From: Gemmatimonas sp.
Lineage (GTDB): Bacteria; Gemmatimonadota; Gemmatimonadetes; Gemmatimonadales; Gemmatimonadaceae
Assembly: GCA_011390885.1 (NCBI GenBank)
Contig: JAABRO010000015.1
Location: forward strand, 1 to 64,000
Direction: 5' to 3'
DNA length: 64,000 bases
Each line of letters starts with the position of its first letter. Positions within the stretch are counted from its first letter, which is position 1. Shown in pieces: positions 40,518-47,344 of this stretch. The notes below the pieces were generated by a model, which saw nothing but the letters and a program-made list of their open reading frames with translations, had not been told where the DNA came from and ran no database searches. A program made the translations under genes and the position numbers.

Positions 40518-41210
40518 ATGTCCAGCCCGTCGATGTCCTTCCATCCGCCGTACGCCCTCCCCGGGACCCCCTTGCCGGATGCCTCGCGCGCCGGCGCGTT
40601 CCCGGTGCCTGCCCGCACGCCGTTCGTGCCACCGGCCGTGCGCGTGGTCGCCGCGACCGCGATCATCGACGAACCCGAAGCGGCCGACCTCGCACCGGGG
40701 CCGGTGATCGGCACGCCGCAGCGGTCGGCGGCGATCGCGCCGCCCACCGAGGAGCTGCCGTCCATCGACGAGTTCACCATGAACGAGGCGCCGGCCGTCG
40801 AAGAGGACGCTTGGGCGATCACCGACGCCAGCGAGCAGATGGCGCAGCTGGCCGATGGCCTCGGCGGCGCTACGACCTCGTCAGGTGCCGGCAGCGCGAC
40901 ACCGCAGCCGCCTCTCGATCCGTGGGCCGAGGACGAGCGGTGGATGGACATCATGCCGGCGCTGAACTCGCCGGGGAGCCGCGATCTCGCCGCGGAAACG
41001 GCGTGGGCGCGCGCCTTCGCGGAGCCGCCGGCGCCCCTGCCGCAGCCGGTCCTCTCGCAGGGCGACGCGGCGGCCGCCGCCGCGGCGCTCGAAGTGGTGG
41101 CGAGGCGTCTGCGCGCCGGTGAGCTCACGGTGCCGGGCTTCCGCGCGGACAGCGGCGATGCCGCCGCGCTCGCCGCGGTGCTGGCGTCGCTGCTCGGCGC
41201 CCGCCGCTGA
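40518..41210 (+). CDS. Hypothetical alanine/proline-rich protein
   Basis: I do not recognise this 230-residue protein. No signal peptide or membrane helix is evident. Residues 1-60 are proline-rich. Residues 70-160 are acidic and disordered-looking, with short tryptophan-centred motifs (EDAWAIT, DPWAEDERWMDIMP). The C-terminal 50 residues could form two helices (DAAAAAAALEVVARRLRAGEL, then GDAAALAAVLASLLGARR). It may be lineage-specific. The codon choice, with strong G/C at third positions, resembles its neighbours and argues that it is real. It is 74 bases after pcm and 16 before the acylphosphatase. Confidence 0.65.
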   Translation: MSSPSMSFHPPYALPGTPLPDASRAGAFPVPARTPFVPPAVRVVAATAIIDEPEAADLAPGPVIGTPQRSAAIAPPTEELPSIDEFTMNEAPAVEEDAWAITDASEQMAQLADGLGGATTSSGAGSATPQPPLDPWAEDERWMDIMPALNSPGSRDLAAETAWARAFAEPPAPLPQPVLSQGDAAAAAAALEVVARRLRAGELTVPGFRADSGDAAALAAVLASLLGARR

Positions 41211-41226
41211 GCGGAGTCGCGCGCCA

Positions 41227-41523
41227 GTGAGCGATGGTTCGATCTCGCCGATGGGTCGCCTGTCGTGCGAGATTCACGGGCAGGTGCAGGGCGTGGGGTT
41301 TCGGTGGTTCGTGCGTGAGCGGGCCCGCCGGCTCGGCCTCACGGGTACGGTGCGCAACGGGGCCGGTGGTACGGTGCAGGTCCATGCCGCCGGGCCGGCC
41401 ACCGCGCTCGCGGCCCTGCGCGTGCTGCTCGCCGAGGGGCCGCCGGGCGCCGTCGTGACGCACATCGACGAGGGCGCGCCGACCCTCGAATCGCTCCCCG
41501 ATCCCTTCGAGATCGTCCGTTGA
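41227..41523 (+). CDS. acyP: Acylphosphatase
   Basis: Small enzyme hydrolysing acyl phosphates. 98 residues from a GTG with GGAG about ten bases upstream. An ATG at 41251 would give the standard 90. The catalytic arginine and asparagine are in GQVQGVGFRWFVRERARRLGLTGTVRNGAGGTVQVHAAG. The stop overlaps the apt start (TTGA). Confidence 0.92.
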   Translation: MSDGSISPMGRLSCEIHGQVQGVGFRWFVRERARRLGLTGTVRNGAGGTVQVHAAGPATALAALRVLLAEGPPGAVVTHIDEGAPTLESLPDPFEIVR

Positions 41524-42059
41524 CCGCCGACACCCCGCTCGCCCGCCGCGTCGCCCAGGCGATTCGCGACGTGCCCGATTTCCCGAAGCCCGGCATCACC
41601 TTCAAGGACATCACCCCGCTGCTGGCCGACCCCGTGCTGCTGGCCGATGTCGTGCGCGCGATGCAGGCGCCCTTTGCCACGCTCGAGGTGACCCACGTGG
41701 TGGCGATGGAGAGTCGCGGCTTCCTGTTCGGCGTGCCAATGGCGCTCGCGCTCGGCGCCGCGTTCGTGCCGGTGCGCAAGCCGGGCAAGCTGCCGTGGAA
41801 GACGGCGCGCGAAGGATACGCGCTCGAGTACGGTGACGACGCCCTCGAGATCCACACCGATGCCCTGACGCCCGGCTCTCGCGTGCTCCTGGTGGATGAT
41901 GTCCTCGCGACGGGTGGCACGGCGGCGGCGGCGGCGCGGCTGGTGGAACGGCAGGGTGGGGTGGTCGTGGGACTGTCCGTGCTCATGGAACTGGATTTCC
42001 TGCGTGGGCGCGATGCGCTCGGTGAGCGCCGCGTGGAGACGGTCTGGCACGTGCGGTGA
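41520..42059 (+). CDS. apt: Adenine phosphoribosyltransferase
   Basis: Purine salvage: adenine plus PRPP to AMP. 179 residues from a TTG whose overlap with the acyP stop, and position just before IRDVPDFPKPGITFKDITPLL, decide the start. VVAMESRGFLFGVPMALALG and the PRPP loop VLLVDDVLATGGTAAAAARL are diagnostic. Standard length. Confidence 0.94.
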   Translation: MTADTPLARRVAQAIRDVPDFPKPGITFKDITPLLADPVLLADVVRAMQAPFATLEVTHVVAMESRGFLFGVPMALALGAAFVPVRKPGKLPWKTAREGYALEYGDDALEIHTDALTPGSRVLLVDDVLATGGTAAAAARLVERQGGVVVGLSVLMELDFLRGRDALGERRVETVWHVR

Positions 42060-42157
42060 GCGGCCCCACGCATGACGCGGGACGTCCGTCCTCGTTCGGG
42101 TTTCTCGCGCGATTGGTGCGCGTTAGCTTGCGTTTCGTGATGGCTGGTCCATCGCAC

Positions 42158-42231
42158 GCCCCCGTAGCTCAGTTGGATAGAGCAGCGGTTTCCTAAACCG
42201 TTGGCCGGAGGTTCGAATCCTCTCGGGGGCA
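42158..42231 (+). tRNA. tRNA-Arg (anticodon CCU)
   Basis: A 74-nt cloverleaf with a perfect 7-bp acceptor stem (GCCCCCG with CGGGGGC). The D arm has GCTC/GAGC around AGTTGGATA. The anticodon loop is TTCCTAA, giving CCU, which reads AGG. The T arm has GGAGG/CCTCT around TTCGAAT. The 3' CCA is not encoded. AGG is a rare arginine codon in GC-rich genomes. Confidence 0.95.
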
Positions 42232-42264
42232 CTTGGCCGAGGGTCGGCGCGCGGTCTTCCGTGC

Positions 42265-42293
42265 TTGGTACGGCGTGTACCGGACCTTAGGTT
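42265..42293 (+). promoter_or_regulatory. Promoter candidate for the symporter gene
   Basis: TTGGTA (42265-42270) and TAGGTT (42288-42293) are exactly 17 bases apart. The -10 lies about 52 bases before the GTG start. Confidence 0.5.
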
Positions 42294-42344
42294 CCGACGG
42301 TTCGCCGGTGACCACCCCCCTCCCACCTCCCGACGCCCTCCTCG

Positions 42345-43607
42345 GTGAAACTCCACAACAAGATCCTGCTGGGCCTGGCGCTCGGCGCCGGCGCCGGCAT
42401 CGCGTCGAAGCTCGTGTTCGGCGAGACGCCGCAACTGATGTGGATCGTCGAGAACGTGGCCACGCCGGTGGGACAGGTGTTCCTCCGGATGCTGTTCATG
42501 ATCGTGGTGCCGCTCATCTTCGGATCGGTCACGCTGGGCGTGGCCTCGCTGGGCGACCTGAGCCGCATCGGGCGCATCGGCGGCAAGGCCATGGGGTTCT
42601 TCTTCCTCACCACGGCGGCGGCGGCGACCATCGGCCTGACGCTGGTGAACGTGATCGGCCCCGGCCGTTCGCTGGCGCCGGAGGTGCGGACGCAGCTGCT
42701 CGCCGAGTACGCGGGTGAGGCCACGGCGCGCGTGGGCGGCGGTGCGGTGTTCGGGGTGGAGACCTTCGTGAACATCGTGCCGCGCAACCCGGTGGACTCC
42801 GCGGCGCGCGGCGACATGCTTGGCCTGATCTTCTTCTCGCTCGTCTTCGGCGTGGCGCTCACGCAGCTGAGCAAGGAGCGCGCGAAGCCGATCATGGACG
42901 TGTTGGAGGGGCTGGTGGATGTGGTCACCCGCATCATCGGCTATGCGATGAAGCTCGCGCCGTACGGCGTGGCGGGGCTGATCTTCGGCGTCACGGTGCG
43001 ATTCGGTGCGGAGGTGCTGCAATCGCTCGCGCTGTACGTGGGCACGGTGCTGCTGGGCCTGGCGATCCAACTGTTCGGCGTCACGGGCATGATCGCGAAG
43101 TTCTTCGTGGGCATTCCGTATGGCCGATTCTTCGGGAAGTGCCGATCACTCATGGTGACGGCCTTCTCCACCTCGAGCTCGAACGCCTCGTTGCCGGAGA
43201 ACATCCGGACCGCGGAGGAGCAGTTCGCCGTGCCGCGCGAGATCGCCTCGTTCGTGTTGCCGCTGGGGGCCACCATGAACATGAACGGCACGGCGCTCTT
43301 CGAGGGCATGACGGTGCTGTTCCTGGCGCAGGTGTTCGGGGTCGAGCTCAGTCTCACGAGCCAGATCATCGTGGTGGTAATGTCGGTGATCACGGCCGTG
43401 GGCGCCGCCGGCGTGCCGGGCGGGTCGATCCCGCTGCTGGTGCTCATCCTCGAGACGGTCGGCGTGCCGGGGGAGGGGATCGCCCTCATCCTCGGCGTGG
43501 ACCGGATCCTCGACATGTCCCGCACGGTGCCCAACGTGATGGGCGACCAGCTCACCTCGCTCGTCGTGGCCAAGAGCGAAGGGGCGGTACTTCGCCTCGA
43601 CGACTGA
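42345..43607 (+). CDS. gltP: Dicarboxylate/amino acid:cation symporter (DAACS family)
   Basis: A 420-residue inner-membrane transporter for glutamate/aspartate or C4-dicarboxylates driven by H+ or Na+. It has the family re-entrant loop TAFSTSSSNASLPENIRTAEE, the cation-site helix LPLGATMNMNGTALFEGMTVLFLAQ and the second loop TAVGAAGVPGGSIPLLVLILETVGVP. The terminal segment is GVDRILDMSRTVPNVMGD, whose Asp and Arg contact substrate. GTG start. A hairpin follows the stop. Exact substrate is not resolved. Confidence 0.93.
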   Translation: MKLHNKILLGLALGAGAGIASKLVFGETPQLMWIVENVATPVGQVFLRMLFMIVVPLIFGSVTLGVASLGDLSRIGRIGGKAMGFFFLTTAAAATIGLTLVNVIGPGRSLAPEVRTQLLAEYAGEATARVGGGAVFGVETFVNIVPRNPVDSAARGDMLGLIFFSLVFGVALTQLSKERAKPIMDVLEGLVDVVTRIIGYAMKLAPYGVAGLIFGVTVRFGAEVLQSLALYVGTVLLGLAIQLFGVTGMIAKFFVGIPYGRFFGKCRSLMVTAFSTSSSNASLPENIRTAEEQFAVPREIASFVLPLGATMNMNGTALFEGMTVLFLAQVFGVELSLTSQIIVVVMSVITAVGAAGVPGGSIPLLVLILETVGVPGEGIALILGVDRILDMSRTVPNVMGDQLTSLVVAKSEGAVLRLDD

Positions 43608-43628
43608 TCCCCATTCCGTGCGACCGCG

Positions 43629-43652
43629 GCGTCGGCGGTCCCTCGCCGACGC
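43629..43652 (+). terminator. Hairpin terminator after the symporter
   Basis: A perfect 9-bp stem, GCGTCGGCG (43629-43637) with CGCCGACGC (43644-43652), and a 6-base loop begin 21 bases after the stop. No T-tract follows. Confidence 0.55.
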
Positions 43653-43677
43653 CCGCCTGACGAAATGCGCGCGTACG

Positions 43678-43706
43678 GTGACCTTTGGCCCGTGCGCAAC
43701 TATCTT
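43678..43706 (+). promoter_or_regulatory. Promoter candidate for the TPR-like gene
   Basis: GTGACC (43678-43683) and TATCTT (43701-43706) are separated by 17 bases, about 50 bases before the ATG. The TATCTT -10 is also found in the kdsB promoter candidate. Confidence 0.4.
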
Positions 43707-43756
43707 ATACGGCTGTTCCGCAACACCCGACCTTTTCCGTTCACCCGTTCGCAGCC

Positions 43757-44431
43757 ATGGCGAAGACTTCGCGCCCGGTTCCAGCCTCCCCGTCGTTGCA
43801 GCTCAAGAGCGACGATCCGATCGAGAACGTGACGCTGTGGCTTCAGGCCAACGGCAAGATGCTGGCCATCGCCGGGGCGGTGGTGCTGGCGGCCGGACTC
43901 GGTATCTACGGCCTGCGCGCGTCCGAGGCCAAGAAGCAGGCCAACGCGTCGACGGCCCTGTACGCGGCGCAGGGGCCAATGTACGAGGGCAAGCTGGAGG
44001 AGGCCCGGACGGCCCTGGAAGGCGTGGCTACGCGCTACAAGGGTACCTCCTCGGGTGAGCAGGCGGTGCTACTCGTGGCCCAGACCCTCTTCGACGAAGG
44101 GAAGTTCGATGAGGGCGTGCAGCGGCTCGAGTCGGCGCGCAGCGGCGCGTCGAAGGCGTTCGCCGCGTCCATGGATGCGATGATCGCAGCCGGCTATGAA
44201 GGGAAGGCGGACTTCGTGAAGGCGGCCGAGGCTTACGCGGCGGCTGCCAAGTCGGCAGGCTCCGAGGTGGAGCGCGACGCGTTCACGCTCGCGCAGGCGC
44301 GGCAGCTGATGCTCGCCGGAAAGGCCGCGGAAGCGACAGCGGTGTTCGAGCAGCTCCGGGCAAAGGAAGGGTCGCCGTACTCGCAGGAGGCGGCCATCCG
44401 CCTGGGCGAACTGCGCGCCGCCTCGCGGTAA
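43757..44431 (+). CDS. TPR-like inner-membrane protein (YfgM type)
   Basis: A 224-residue protein. A cytoplasmic start of about 35 residues is followed by one membrane helix (MLAIAGAVVLAAGLGIYGLRA, about 36-56). A periplasmic helical repeat region contains units such as GKLEEARTALEGVATRYKGTSSGEQAVLLVAQTLFDEGKFDEGVQRLE. This resembles the TPR_21/YfgM family, ancillary to the SecYEG translocon and periplasmic chaperones. The ATG was chosen because it opens just before the polar N-tail. It is the last plus-strand gene before the putative terminus. Confidence 0.78.
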   Translation: MAKTSRPVPASPSLQLKSDDPIENVTLWLQANGKMLAIAGAVVLAAGLGIYGLRASEAKKQANASTALYAAQGPMYEGKLEEARTALEGVATRYKGTSSGEQAVLLVAQTLFDEGKFDEGVQRLESARSGASKAFAASMDAMIAAGYEGKADFVKAAEAYAAAAKSAGSEVERDAFTLAQARQLMLAGKAAEATAVFEQLRAKEGSPYSQEAAIRLGELRAASR

Positions 44432-44611
44432 TGGCAGGTGCCTCGACCGCTTCCTTCGGCGGCGCGGAACCAGTGTCGCGGCTCCGAAGGCGCGGTCGTC
44501 GGGCGCACGAATCCACACCGCGAGACCGCGGCTGAGCTGAACTGGATTGCACGGAGGGTGCCGCCGCCGAGGCCATCTCGGAGGGCAGCCCCGAACGAGG
44601 GGAACGCAGAG

Positions 44612-44644
44612 GGCCGGCCGCGCGATCGAACGCGCGTGCCGGCC
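44612..44644 (+). terminator. Hairpin, possible terminator of the left-hand gene series
   Basis: GGCCGGCCGCGCG (44612-44624) pairs with CGCGCGTGCCGGCC (44631-44644), leaving one bulged base and a 6-base loop. TTCGTCGTG follows. It lies 180 bases after the last plus-strand gene, rather far for a simple terminator. Confidence 0.45.
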
Positions 44645-44879
44645 TTCGTCGTGTGCTGGAGGATGACCAGCGGATCGCCACGTGCCGGGTACGTACGAGG
44701 TCGAGTCGGGGATCGGTGATTCGGCGTGGGCGCGAAGCTCGGGATCGGACCGTCGGTCGGCCGAGCGATGGATGGGTGGCGCGCCTGAGCGTGTGCGGGT
44801 TGGTGCTGTGCGCAGCGGGATGCTGCCGGCTGCGAAGCGGTCGGGTACGGGGCTCGAGCTGACGTCACATAGCGACGCG

Positions 44880-44892
44880 ATATCCCGGATAT
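44880..44892. repeat. Short perfect inverted repeat left of dif
   Basis: ATATCC, one centre base, GGATAT. It is 72 bases left of the dif candidate. It could be a protein-binding site. No known motif is claimed. Confidence 0.4.
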
Positions 44893-44963
44893 GCACATTG
44901 CGACAGCAGCGGTGCAGTAGAGAGACAGTATGCGACACACAGGGGTCTGCTGCGAACAGTTTA

Positions 44964-44991
44964 AACGCCGATAATATATGTTATGTAAACT
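44964..44991 (+). other. dif: Candidate dif site (XerC/XerD chromosome dimer resolution)
   Basis: A 28-base site with the dif layout: an 11-base XerC-side arm ending CGATAA (44964-44974), a 6-base centre TATATG (44975-44980) and an 11-base XerD-side arm TTATGTAAACT (44981-44991). Compared from memory, the XerD arm is identical to that of Bacillus subtilis dif, and 22 of 28 positions agree overall. E. coli dif shares the inner ATAA and TTATGT. It sits in an AT-rich island exactly where gene orientation switches from rightward to leftward, as expected at a replication terminus. Confidence 0.8.
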
Positions 44992-45069
44992 AACTTCGGT
45001 GGATAACTGTGGAGAAGTTCGCGGTGTGGTCTCCCTTGCATTCTGTGCGATATGGCGAACTTGATTGCC

Positions 45070-45093
45070 GTTAAACGCTTTACAGCGCTTAAC
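45070..45093. repeat. Inverted repeat right of dif
   Basis: GTTAAACGC (45070-45078) and GCGCTTAAC (45085-45093) are inverted copies with one mismatch and a 6-base spacer, 79 bases right of the dif candidate. There is no T-tract, so a protein-binding site is as likely as a terminator. Confidence 0.45.
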
Positions 45094-45536
45094 TCAAGTG
45101 AATTGTTCTGGCTGCGCTCACGTTCGTCAAAGTGAGTGGAACTCTCCACATTCCTGCGGCGAGAAACCAGGGTGCCGCCGCGTGCGGCGCGGGAGACGCT
45201 GTCCGCATGCGTCTGCCCGCCATTTGGCCCGAGTTATGCACGGGCGATCCGTGTGCCGCTGGTCGCGGACGGGTTGACCGTCGGCCACCGGAAGCACCGC
45301 GGGCAAGATGCGCGGCGGGCCTGCCTCACTTGCGCTTGCCGAGACACTCGCTGGGCGACGAACCGGTCAGGCCATGTAACTCACCCTGTCGTCAGGGAGG
45401 GCTGCGATTGGCCCGCCAGCCGCGGCTGGGCGTCCTCAGGGCGACGGCCAGCGGGACCTGCATCAGGTCGAGGGGCGCGGCCGATGGAGGGCGAGAGGCC
45501 CCGCCGTGACCGGTGCGCCTCCCGGGAGCCCGTCGA

Positions 45537-46514
45537 TCAGCGCTCGATCGGCAGCTGCTCGATCGGCAGCTGCTCGATCGGCAGCTGCTCGATCGTGCCG
45601 CGGAACACCACCCGCCCCTCGCCGCGGAGCGACGGCTGCCACTGCGCTGGCTCGGCGGCGGAGCGCGTCAGGCGCACGGTGACGGGGCGCCCCGACCGCG
45701 TGACGAGCGTGACCGCACCCGATGCCAGCCCCCAGGTCGTGAGCAGAATGGCCGCCGCGATTGCACCGGTGCCGCAGGCCAGGGTCTCGTCCTCGACGCC
45801 ACGCTCATACGTCCGATAGGCCCACCGGCCATCCGCCGTGGGCGCCACCCAGTTCACGTTGGCACCGTCCGGCTGCAGCGACGCCGCCTGCCGAATTGGC
45901 CGTCCGCCCGCGATCGGCTCGATGCGCTCGAGCGCCGCGGAGTCCGACAGCAGCAGGACGACATGTGGTACGCCGACGCGCGCGTAGCCCACGCGCTGCG
46001 CCGACGCGGCAAGCCCCGCCTCGAGCGGCAGCTGCGGGATCACCTGCGTGACCGGTGCGATGTCGATCTCCGGCTCACTCCCGGTCACTCGGGAGCGCAC
46101 CGGGCCGGCATCGGTCAGGAGCGAGACGCGATCGGCCGGTGAGAGCCCACGTGCGACCACCAGGGCCGTGCTGCACAGCGTGGCGTTTCCACAGAGTTCG
46201 CCGAGCGTGCCGTCCCGGTTGAAATAGCGGAGGCGAATGGCCCCTGCCCCGGTCTCCGGCAAGCCGTGCTCAGGCGCGCCATCTGCCTGCGCACTTGAGA
46301 TCACAGGTTCGAGCAGGACGAGACCGTCGGCGCCTATCCCGTTGTGGCGACTGCAGATGGAGCGGATCACCTCAGGTCGCGTCACCAGGTCGGCGCTGAC
46401 CTCGCGGCCGTCGAAGACCACGAAGTCGTTGCCGGACCCCGTCATCTTCGTGAAAGGGAGCCCCGTGAGCGACGGAGCGGGCACCGTCGTGCCGGCCACT
46501 GCTCCGCCCCCCAT
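45537..46514 (-). CDS. dapF: Diaminopimelate epimerase
   Basis: Converts LL- to meso-diaminopimelate for lysine and peptidoglycan. 325 residues from an ATG overlapping the upstream stop (TGATG). FTKMTGSGNDFVVFD and RHNGIGADGLVLLEP open the two halves. The second catalytic cysteine is in TYERGVEDETLACGTGAIAAA. The first cysteine motif reads ELCGNATLC, whereas the family has CGN(G/A)xR, so the usual arginine is missing. The C-terminus ends in three IEQLP repeats encoded by a 15-bp tandem repeat. It is the last gene of the long minus-strand series and lies next to the putative terminus. The overall family call is firm. Full activity is less certain. Confidence 0.88.
   Translation of the reverse strand: MGGGAVAGTTVPAPSLTGLPFTKMTGSGNDFVVFDGREVSADLVTRPEVIRSICSRHNGIGADGLVLLEPVISSAQADGAPEHGLPETGAGAIRLRYFNRDGTLGELCGNATLCSTALVVARGLSPADRVSLLTDAGPVRSRVTGSEPEIDIAPVTQVIPQLPLEAGLAASAQRVGYARVGVPHVVLLLSDSAALERIEPIAGGRPIRQAASLQPDGANVNWVAPTADGRWAYRTYERGVEDETLACGTGAIAAAILLTTWGLASGAVTLVTRSGRPVTVRLTRSAAEPAQWQPSLRGEGRVVFRGTIEQLPIEQLPIEQLPIER
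45542..45595 (-). repeat. 15-bp tandem repeat in the 3' end of dapF
   Basis: The 15-base unit GCTCGATCGGCAGCT (plus-strand reading) occurs 3.6 times without mismatch. Read on the coding strand it adds IEQLP units just before the stop. A multiple of three keeps the frame, so copy number can change without breaking the gene. Confidence 0.95.
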
Positions 46515-47344
46515 CAGTAGCCCCCCGTCATGCCCCACCAGCGGAGCCGCCACACCATCCAGACCGCCTCGCGCACGATGCGCTTGGACATCTTGGACTC
46601 CCCTTCGGTGCGATCATTGAAAACGATCGGGATCTCGGCGATGCGGAAGTTGCGCTTCCAGGCCCTGAAGCTCATCTCGATCTGGAAGGCGTAGCCGTTG
46701 GAGCGCACCTGGTCGAGCGGAATCGCCTCGAGCACCTCGCGACGGAAGCACTTGAAGCCACCGGTCGCATCACCGAGACGCATGCCGGTGACGAGGCGCG
46801 CGTAGATGTTCGCGCCGTACGAGAGCAGCAGGCGTGTCATCGGCCAGTTGACGACGGTCACCCTGCCCTGCCGGTAGCGCGAGCCCAGCACCAGGTCGGC
46901 GTTCTGGATCGCGCCGAGAAACTCCGGGAGGTGCGCAGGGTCGTGCGAGAAGTCCGCGTCCATCTCGAAGACGTACGCGTAGTCGCGCTGCAGCGCCCAG
47001 CCGAAGCCGGCCAGGTAGGCGCGACCCAGCCCCTCCTTGCCTGCACGATGCAGCACATGCACGCGCGGGTCGGCGGCGGCCAGTTCGTCGGCCAGGTGCC
47101 CGGTGCCGTCGGGGGAGTTGTCGTCCACCACGAGCACGTCGAGCCGCGGGTCCTGCGCGAGGATGCGCGGCACGATGCGCGTGATGTTGTCCTTCTCGTT
47201 GTACGTGGGCACGATGACCAGTCCGCGCTCGCCATCAGGCACAGAACCCTGTGGCGACCACGGTGTGGAGCTGCGCTCCGAACGTCGCTCCGGCGCGTGC
47301 GGGGGGGGCTGCGAGGACATCCGTGGCGGAACCGGCTCAGACAT
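46514..47344 (-). CDS. Polyprenol monophosphomannose synthase-like glycosyltransferase (GT2)
   Basis: A 276-residue GT2 enzyme close to dolichol-phosphate mannosyltransferase. After a 40-residue proline-rich disordered start it has GLVIVPTYNEKDNITRIV, LVVDDNSPDGTGHLAD and the metal-binding FEMDADFSHDPAHLPEFL. It also has VLGSRYRQGRVTVVNWP and the acceptor-loop segment GDATGGFKCFRREVLEAIPL. It has no C-terminal membrane helices and would transfer a hexose from a nucleotide sugar to a polyprenyl phosphate. Together with the YfhO-like and flippase-like neighbours it suggests lipid-linked sugar supply. Overlaps the upstream gene by eight bases. Confidence 0.88.
   Translation of the reverse strand: MSEPVPPRMSSQPPPHAPERRSERSSTPWSPQGSVPDGERGLVIVPTYNEKDNITRIVPRILAQDPRLDVLVVDDNSPDGTGHLADELAAADPRVHVLHRAGKEGLGRAYLAGFGWALQRDYAYVFEMDADFSHDPAHLPEFLGAIQNADLVLGSRYRQGRVTVVNWPMTRLLLSYGANIYARLVTGMRLGDATGGFKCFRREVLEAIPLDQVRSNGYAFQIEMSFRAWKRNFRIAEIPIVFNDRTEGESKMSKRIVREAVWMVWRLRWWGMTGGY

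Larger units (their letters stand above)
44432..45536. other. 1.1-kb gene-free convergent region (putative replication terminus)
   Basis: The largest gap in the window. Genes on both sides point into it. Open frames across it show no recognisable domain, start context or family resemblance. It contains a terminator-like hairpin (44612-44644), an AT-rich island (about 44950-45110) with a dif-like site, two short inverted repeats (44880-44892 and 45070-45093) and a 14-bp perfect palindrome at 45416-45429. A 10-bp palindrome CTCCCGGGAG lies near 45519-45528. Four sequences one base away from the DnaA-box consensus are scattered in it. Confidence 0.75.

Noticed and set aside
44880-45250. The AT-rich island with DnaA-box-like sequences as the chromosomal origin
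   Set aside because: Genes on both sides point into it, the opposite of what is usual at an origin. The box matches are imperfect, no dnaA/dnaN/gidA genes are near, and a good dif site lies inside. A terminus explains more.
45542-45595. A CRISPR-like or regulatory direct-repeat array
   Set aside because: The 15-bp units are contiguous without spacers, in frame, and encode the end of DapF.
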